A DNA stretch of 64,000 nucleotides from JAVBWO01 sp036677375. Its GTDB lineage: Bacteria; Bacillota; Dehalobacteriia; UBA4068; UBA4997. Below, in pieces: positions 58,957-64,000 of the stretch. The stretch lies in contig JAVBWO010000028.1 of assembly GCA_036677375.1 (NCBI GenBank), positions 62,001 through 126,000 of the forward strand, in the 5' to 3' direction. The notes below the pieces were generated by a model. The model saw nothing but the letters and a program-made list of their open reading frames with translations. It did no database searches and was not told the DNA's origin. Every line of letters begins with the position of its first letter. Position 1 is the first letter of the stretch. Position numbers and translations under genes: made by a program.

Positions 58957-59079
58957 TTATCCACAGGCTGTGGCCTGTTTTACACACAAAACAGGATGGC
59001 GTTTTAACAGGGGTTTGTCTTATTGCAAAGAAAAGGAGCAGGTAGAAAAGGTTTGATTGTCCACAACGCCTGTGGAAAA
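58957..59079. promoter_or_regulatory. DnaA-box cluster away from oriC
   Basis: Exact TTATCCACA at 58957-58965, TTGTCCACA (one mismatch) at 59057-59065 and TGTGGAAAA (complement of TTTTCCACA) at 59071-59079, in the 244-bp gap before pepF. The cluster is 14 kb from the origin. Confidence 0.6.
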
Positions 59080-59171
59080 CTCAAAAAGGCTGAATGAGGC
59101 TATTGTTAAACACAAAAAAATCATGGTTTTTATAAAGATGCAAGCTTAATAATGAATGGGGAGGCAATAGG

Positions 59172-60974
59172 ATGACGGATCAGAAAATGCCTTTAAAAAG
59201 AAGAGAGGTTCCTGCCGAATTCCGCTGGCGGGTCCAAGATGTTTATGCCAATGATGAGGCGTGGGAGGCTGATTTTGGGAAATGCCGGGAATTGGCCAAG
59301 GAGGTAAAAACTTTCCAAGGCACTTTAGGAATCGGTTCCAAGCAGTTGCTAAGCTTTTTGGAATGGGAAGATCAATTGGGCCGGCTTTTAGACCGGGTTT
59401 ATCTCTATGCCGCAATGAAAAAAGACGAAGACAATGGCAATGCTTACTATGCCGGGTTAAAAGAACGGGTGCAAAATCTGGCGGTATCGATTGAAGCGGC
59501 TATTTCCTGGGCGGAGCCGGAGATTCTTTCCATTCCTCAGGATACTTTGAACCGGTGGCTGGAGCTGCCTGAGCTTTCCTTGTACAAAAGGCATTTGGAG
59601 CTGATTACCAGACAGCGTCCTTATATCCTTTCGGAGGAGGAAGAAAAGATCATCGCCCTGACCGGAGATATGTCAAATGCCGCCAAAGATATCTTTACCA
59701 TGCTGAACAATGCCGATATGGTTTTCCCCATGGTCAAGGATGGAGAAGGCAATGAGATCCGTCTGACTCACGGCAATTATCTTTTATTTATGGAAAACCA
59801 TGACCGGGATGTGCGGCAAAGGGCGTTTACCGCTCTGTATGAGACCTATGGCAAGCAAAAGAATACTTTGGCGGCGTTAATGGCGGCCAATGTGAAAAAA
59901 GATAATTTCTATGCCAAGGTGCGGCGGTATCCTTCCGCCATGGAAGCGGCTTTGTATAACGAAGAAATTCCAGTGGCGGTGTATGATATATTGATTGATG
60001 CCGTACACCGTCATTTGCCGGATTTTTACCGTTATCTTGATGTACGGAAGAGCGCTTTGGCTGTGGAAAAACTGCATTTTTATGATATTTATGCTCCTCT
60101 CGCCAAGGAGTCCAACCGCAAGATTTCCTATGAGGAAGCGCTAAATCAAGTGAAAGCAGGACTTGTCCCCTTGGGTGAAAAATATCTCGCCGATATGACG
60201 GCTGGAATCGAAGGAGGATGGATTGATGTTCTGGAGAACGAGGGAAAAACACCCGGCGCCTATTCCAGCGGAGTCTATGGCACCAATCCCTATGTGCTTT
60301 TGAACTATCAGGAAAATCTGAACAGCGTCTTTACCCTGGCTCATGAATTGGGGCATTCCATGCACACCTTCTACTCCAATGCTACGCAGCCCTATGTTTA
60401 CAGCGGTTACCGTATTTTTGTGGCGGAGGTAGCCTCCACCCTGAACGAGACCTTGCTTTTGCGGTATCTTTTGGGTATCAGCAAGGATAAACAGGAAAAG
60501 ATCACCCTGCTGAATTATTATCTGGATCAATTCCGCGGCACCGTGTTCCGTCAGACCATGTTTGCGGAATTCGAGAAAAAGATTCATGAATATGCGGCGG
60601 AAGAAAATCCCCTTTCTCCCCAATGGCTTTGCGATACCTATGCCGATCTAAACCGGCTTTATTTCGGTCCCGATATGGTGATCGATGCGGAAATTGCTTT
60701 GGAATGGGCGCGCATCCCGCATTTTTACAGAGCGTTTTATGTTTATAAATATGCCACCGGTTTTGTCGCCGCCTCGGCATTGGCCAAGGGCATTCTGGAG
60801 CAGGGGGCGTCGGCAGTGGAGCGGTATTTGGCCTTCTTATCCTCGGGCGGCTCCTCGGACCCCATTACGTTATTGCAGCGGGCTGGCGTGGATATTACAA
60901 AAGTAGAGTCCATGGACGGTGCCTTTGCCATTTTCCGTGAAATGCTCACGCAGCTGGAAGCATTGCTGGCATAG
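59172..60974 (+). CDS. pepF: oligoendopeptidase F
   Basis: A 600-residue M3-family zinc metallopeptidase that cleaves short peptides in the cytoplasm. LAHELGHSMHTF carries the HExxH zinc site (His391, Glu392, His395), with the third zinc ligand Glu in the ASTLNETLL region. The N-terminal domain (EVPAEFRWRVQDVYANDEAW) and the C-terminal WARIPHFYRAFYVYKYATGF are typical of PepF. GGGAGG precedes the ATG. It is a single gene with a terminator at 61035. Confidence 0.95.
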   Translation: MTDQKMPLKRREVPAEFRWRVQDVYANDEAWEADFGKCRELAKEVKTFQGTLGIGSKQLLSFLEWEDQLGRLLDRVYLYAAMKKDEDNGNAYYAGLKERVQNLAVSIEAAISWAEPEILSIPQDTLNRWLELPELSLYKRHLELITRQRPYILSEEEEKIIALTGDMSNAAKDIFTMLNNADMVFPMVKDGEGNEIRLTHGNYLLFMENHDRDVRQRAFTALYETYGKQKNTLAALMAANVKKDNFYAKVRRYPSAMEAALYNEEIPVAVYDILIDAVHRHLPDFYRYLDVRKSALAVEKLHFYDIYAPLAKESNRKISYEEALNQVKAGLVPLGEKYLADMTAGIEGGWIDVLENEGKTPGAYSSGVYGTNPYVLLNYQENLNSVFTLAHELGHSMHTFYSNATQPYVYSGYRIFVAEVASTLNETLLLRYLLGISKDKQEKITLLNYYLDQFRGTVFRQTMFAEFEKKIHEYAAEENPLSPQWLCDTYADLNRLYFGPDMVIDAEIALEWARIPHFYRAFYVYKYATGFVAASALAKGILEQGASAVERYLAFLSSGGSSDPITLLQRAGVDITKVESMDGAFAIFREMLTQLEALLA

Positions 60975-61034
60975 CAAAAGCCGGCTCCAAACAACAGAGA
61001 GCCCTCCTTGGCCTGTCATGTCCAAAATATTGGA

Positions 61035-61067
61035 AGCGGGGATTCTTCAAGAAGATCCCCGCTTTTT
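61035..61067 (+). terminator. terminator of pepF
   Basis: AGCGGGGAT / ATCCCCGCT, 9-bp stem, 11-base loop, T5 tail. Confidence 0.85.
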
Positions 61068-61388
61068 AGATTTTAGCCAAAGAAAATGCAATTGCAATGA
61101 AGCATCCGCGGTCGCAAGATGTATATTTACCCGGACAATCTAATATTTGACCGAATAGGTCGATTATAAATATTCAACGATTTCATCATTGCTAATTACG
61201 ACATTTTTATCCGGTTATAACTCTAAAACATAAAGAAATACGATTAATTAGAAAGTAATAATAAAAACAATTAAGATGGCATCTCAAAACTTAAAACGAT
61301 CAGCGGATTGCTTTGAATAAAAAGCACACAATTTCTGGGCGAAATCGTGTTAAATAGGCGTTTCTTCTACTATTTCTAGTGTTTTGCC

Positions 61389-61417
61389 TTGTAATAAAGC
61401 CAGGTTTCTGCTATAAT
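61389..61417 (+). promoter_or_regulatory. gyrB promoter
   Basis: TTGTAA (61389-61394), 17-bp spacer, TATAAT (61412-61417), about 70 bases before gyrB. The rest of 61068-61388 is AT-rich and shows nothing else. Confidence 0.7.
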
Positions 61418-61487
61418 TGGAATGATAAGGAAAGAATTATAAAAGAATTATAAATGTAGTTAGTCTGAATCGGCGGAGGGAATAAAA

Positions 61488-63431
61488 TTGAGTGAAGATA
61501 TGCAAAAAGATATGCATAATTTGGAAGCAAGCGAACATTATGACGCCAACCAAATTCAGATATTGGAAGGACTGGAAGGGGTCCGCAAGCGGCCCAGTAT
61601 GTATATAGGTTCTACCGGCAGTCGCGGTCTGCATCATTTGGTTTATGAGATCGTTGATAACAGCATTGACGAAGCTCTGGCGGGCTACTGCGATCATATT
61701 GTGGTAACCATCCATCCCGATGACAGTATCACTGTGCAAGATAATGGCCGGGGCATCCCTGTGGGCATCCATGCCAAAACGGGGAAATCAGCGGCGGAGG
61801 CCGCGCTGACCTTGTTGCACGCCGGCGGTAAATTCGGTTCCGGCGGCTATAAGGTTTCCGGCGGTTTGCACGGCGTCGGCATGAGCGTGGTCAATGCTTT
61901 GTCGGAATGGCTGAAGGTAGAGATTTGCCGGGAAGGGTGGGTTTACACCCAGGAATACCATCGCGGCAAACCGATGGGAGATTTGGCGAAAACCGTGCCT
62001 ACCGAAAAGACCGGCACCACCATATCCTTTAAACCGGACGGCGAGATCTTTGAAGAACTGGAATATCACCGGGACATCCTGATCGGGCGCTTGCGTGAGC
62101 TTTCCTTTTTGAACAAGGAGATCTCCTTAGAGCTGATTGATGAACGGGATAACTTTTCCCGCATCTATCACCACGAAGGGGGTATCTCCGATTTCACCTC
62201 TTACCTGAATAAAAACAAAGAAGTTCTCCATCCGGTGCTCTATTTTTCCGGCAATAAGGACGATGTACAGGTGGAGGTTTCCCTGCAATACAACGATGGC
62301 TATAATGAGAACATCCATTCCTATGTGAATAATATCCGCACGCAGGAAGGCGGCACACACGAATTGGGCTTCAAAGTGGCTTTGACCAGATTGGTGAATG
62401 ATTATGCCAGAAGGCTCAATATGCTGAAGGAAAATGATGCCAATTTGGCCGGTGAAGACATTCGTGAGGGAATGACCGCCGTCATTAGTGTAAAAGTACC
62501 GGAGCCTCAATTTGAGGGGCAGACCAAGACCAAGCTGGGCAATACCGAGGTGCGAGGCATTGTGGACACGGTGGTGGGAGAAGGATTGGGGGCTTTTCTG
62601 GAAGAGAATCCTACCATGGCCCGGCGCATTATTGATAAAACGGTAAAAGCGGCTCGTGCCCGGGAAGCGGCCCGTAAAGCCCGGGAATTGACCCGAAAAT
62701 CCAATGCGCTGGAGAAAACTTCCTTGCCGGGCAAACTGGCCGATTGCTCCATTAAGGACCCAAGCTTTTCCGAATTATACCTGGTGGAAGGGGACTCCGC
62801 CGGCGGTTCCGCCAAGCAGGGCAGAGACCGGCGGACCCAAGCGATCCTGCCATTGCGGGGCAAGATCCTCAATGTAGAAAAAGCCCGGCTGGACAAGATC
62901 CTCACCAGCGAAGAGATCAAGAATATGATCACCGCCATGGGCACTGGGATCGGCGATGATTTTAACATTGAAAAAGCCCGTTATCACAAAGTCGTGATCA
63001 TGACGGACGCCGACGTGGACGGCGCGCACATCCGCACCTTGCTTTTGACCTTCTTTTTCCGCTATATGAAGGATTTGGTGGAAAAGGGATATGTCTATAT
63101 CGCCCAGCCGCCCCTTTATAAGGTTACGGCAAAGCAAGGCAAGAGCGAAGCCTATGTTTACAATGATATTGAGCTGGAGCGTTACGTTGCTTCAAGCGGG
63201 AAATCCAAAGAGAGCTTCAGCCTGCAACGCTACAAAGGTCTTGGGGAAATGAGCCACGAGGAACTGTGGCAGACCACCATGAATCCTGAGAACCGGACGC
63301 TATTGCAGGTTACGTTGGAGGATGCGGTAATCGCCGAAGAGATGTTTACTATTCTGATGGGGGATAAAGTAGAGCCCCGTCGGGAGTTTATCGAGCAAAA
63401 CGCCAGTTACGTTCAAAATCTGGATATTTAA
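61488..63431 (+). CDS. gyrB: DNA gyrase subunit B
   Basis: A 647-residue ATPase subunit of gyrase. The GHKL motifs are EIVDNSIDEALAGYC, DNGRGIPVG and GGLHGVGMSVVNAL; the TOPRIM motif is ELYLVEGDSAGGSAKQGRDR with MTDADVDGAHIRTLLL, and the C-terminal RYKGLGEMSHEELWQTTM contacts GyrA. The start is TTG at 61488, ten bases after GGAGGG. The next ATG is five codons downstream without a site. Confidence 0.97.
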   Translation: MSEDMQKDMHNLEASEHYDANQIQILEGLEGVRKRPSMYIGSTGSRGLHHLVYEIVDNSIDEALAGYCDHIVVTIHPDDSITVQDNGRGIPVGIHAKTGKSAAEAALTLLHAGGKFGSGGYKVSGGLHGVGMSVVNALSEWLKVEICREGWVYTQEYHRGKPMGDLAKTVPTEKTGTTISFKPDGEIFEELEYHRDILIGRLRELSFLNKEISLELIDERDNFSRIYHHEGGISDFTSYLNKNKEVLHPVLYFSGNKDDVQVEVSLQYNDGYNENIHSYVNNIRTQEGGTHELGFKVALTRLVNDYARRLNMLKENDANLAGEDIREGMTAVISVKVPEPQFEGQTKTKLGNTEVRGIVDTVVGEGLGAFLEENPTMARRIIDKTVKAARAREAARKARELTRKSNALEKTSLPGKLADCSIKDPSFSELYLVEGDSAGGSAKQGRDRRTQAILPLRGKILNVEKARLDKILTSEEIKNMITAMGTGIGDDFNIEKARYHKVVIMTDADVDGAHIRTLLLTFFFRYMKDLVEKGYVYIAQPPLYKVTAKQGKSEAYVYNDIELERYVASSGKSKESFSLQRYKGLGEMSHEELWQTTMNPENRTLLQVTLEDAVIAEEMFTILMGDKVEPRREFIEQNASYVQNLDI

Positions 63432-63652
63432 TCCGGAGGGGCAGCAAAGCCGTTAAGCGGCAGCGCGAGCCTGAAGGGAATAGGGAGAAAACAAGCATTG
63501 CCGCGGGCAGCGGTCTTGGCAAGAGATACAGATGGGCTGCGCGGGCGTTAAGAGAATTGGTGAAATTACTTGCCCGGTTGCGGGGCACTTCCCCCGAATG
63601 TAAACCAAAGGGGCTACGCGAGCGGTAAGAAAGAGTGGGAGGCTAAGCAAAA
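63432..63652. other. GC-rich non-coding insert between gyrB and gyrA
   Basis: A 221-base stretch, rich in G and containing imperfect inverted repeats (GCCG-GCGGC, GCCC-GGGGC, CCCC-GGGG), where many Firmicutes have a much shorter spacer. Long frames on the minus strand (65-66 codons) look like products of biased composition. It could be an intergenic repetitive element or an mRNA structure. Confidence 0.45.
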
Positions 63653-64000
63653 GTGGATAACTATACCGAAGGGAAAATCAAACCGGTAGAAATAGCGGAT
63701 GAGATGAAAAAATGCTATATTGATTATGCAATGAGCGTAATCATCGGACGGGCATTACCTGATGTTCGGGACGGCTTAAAGCCGGTACACCGCCGCATCC
63801 TGTACTCCATGTATGATCAGGGCGTAATGCCGGATAAACCTTATAAAAAATCCGCCCGTACCGTTGGTGACGTTATGGGTAAATACCACCCCCATGGCGA
63901 TAGCGCCATTTATGACTCTATGGTGCGGATGGCGCAGGATTTTTCCATGCGATATCCCTTGGTAGACGGTCATGGCAACTTTGGTTCCGTAGACGGCGAC
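63653..64000 (+). CDS. gyrA: DNA gyrase subunit A, N-terminal part (runs off window)
   Basis: The first 116 codons of gyrA. IADEMKKCYIDYAMSVIIGR, ALPDVRDGLKPVHRRIL and YHPHGDSAIYDSMVRMAQDF, with FGSVDGD at the end, are the conserved GyrA start and quinolone-resistance region. The Ser/Asp positions of that region read HGDSAIYDSMV, the sensitive form. The catalytic Tyr lies just beyond the window. The start is GTG at 63653, ten bases after GGGAGG; a downstream ATG at codon 18 is too late. Confidence 0.96.
   Translation, partial: MDNYTEGKIKPVEIADEMKKCYIDYAMSVIIGRALPDVRDGLKPVHRRILYSMYDQGVMPDKPYKKSARTVGDVMGKYHPHGDSAIYDSMVRMAQDFSMRYPLVDGHGNFGSVDGD

Noticed and set aside
63453..63650. 65-codon minus-strand frame in the gyrB-gyrA insert
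   Set aside because: No ribosome-binding site; composition follows the GC-rich insert.

Overview
The window is the replication-origin region of an anaerobic, low- to mid-GC Firmicute, most likely a Clostridia- or Negativicutes-type organism. The evidence is the gene order rpmH-dnaA-dnaN-S4-recF-gyrB-gyrA, the order parB-parA-rsmG-mnmG-mnmE-jag-yidC-yidD-rnpA left of the origin, strong GGAGG ribosome-binding sites with many GTG/TTG starts, a glycyl-radical enzyme, and several Cys-rich proteins of the kind seen in spore or surface layers. I cannot name the genus from sequence alone.

Layout. (1) 1-2.3 kb: two tandem alpha/beta-hydrolase paralogues and a MarR repressor with repeated operators. 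(2) 2.6-19 kb: an accessory catabolic region. The leftward operon SDR / glycyl-radical enzyme / radical-SAM activase / YkvI-type transporter is followed by its own XRE-cupin regulator. A second leftward operon encodes divergent GcvPA-like and GcvPB-like proteins plus an AcoX-like NAD-kinase-fold protein. A MerR regulator and a rightward operon (UcpA-like SDR, amino-acid permease, SDR) complete it. The MerR-type promoter (19-bp spacer) occurs twice with related sequence, in front of the gcvP-like operon and in front of the SDR-permease operon, which ties the two together. (3) 19.3-19.8 kb: a degenerate HicA-like toxin and two tRNA-Ser genes. (4) 19.9-25 kb: a complete branched-chain amino-acid type ABC transporter. 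(5) 25-34.5 kb: fabK, serS, a class V aminotransferase with an attenuator-like leader, larE-larC, an HAD phosphatase, a Cys-rich protein and a cysteine desulfurase. (6) 34.6-43.1 kb: the conserved parBA / tRNA-modification / membrane-insertion block, with two parS sites. (7) 43.2-47.7 kb: bipartite oriC around dnaA, then dnaN, S4 protein and recF. (8) 47.8-61 kb: GDT1-type transporter, murI, an envelope-associated pair, a repeat protein and two Cys-rich proteins, pyruvate kinase, yitT, folD, a CxxCC protein and pepF, with a second small DnaA-box cluster. (9) 61.5-64 kb: gyrB and the start of gyrA, separated by an unexplained GC-rich insert.

Most housekeeping genes run away from the origin (minus strand on the left, plus strand on the right). 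The most promising undescribed system is the MerR/XRE-controlled gene set at 3.3-19 kb. Its members suggest uptake of an amino-acid-like compound, a radical C-X bond cleavage, PLP-dependent decarboxylation by glycine-decarboxylase-like proteins without visible H or T partners, and several NAD(P)-linked oxidoreductions. A MITE-like repeat occurs at 1.5 kb and 33.1 kb.
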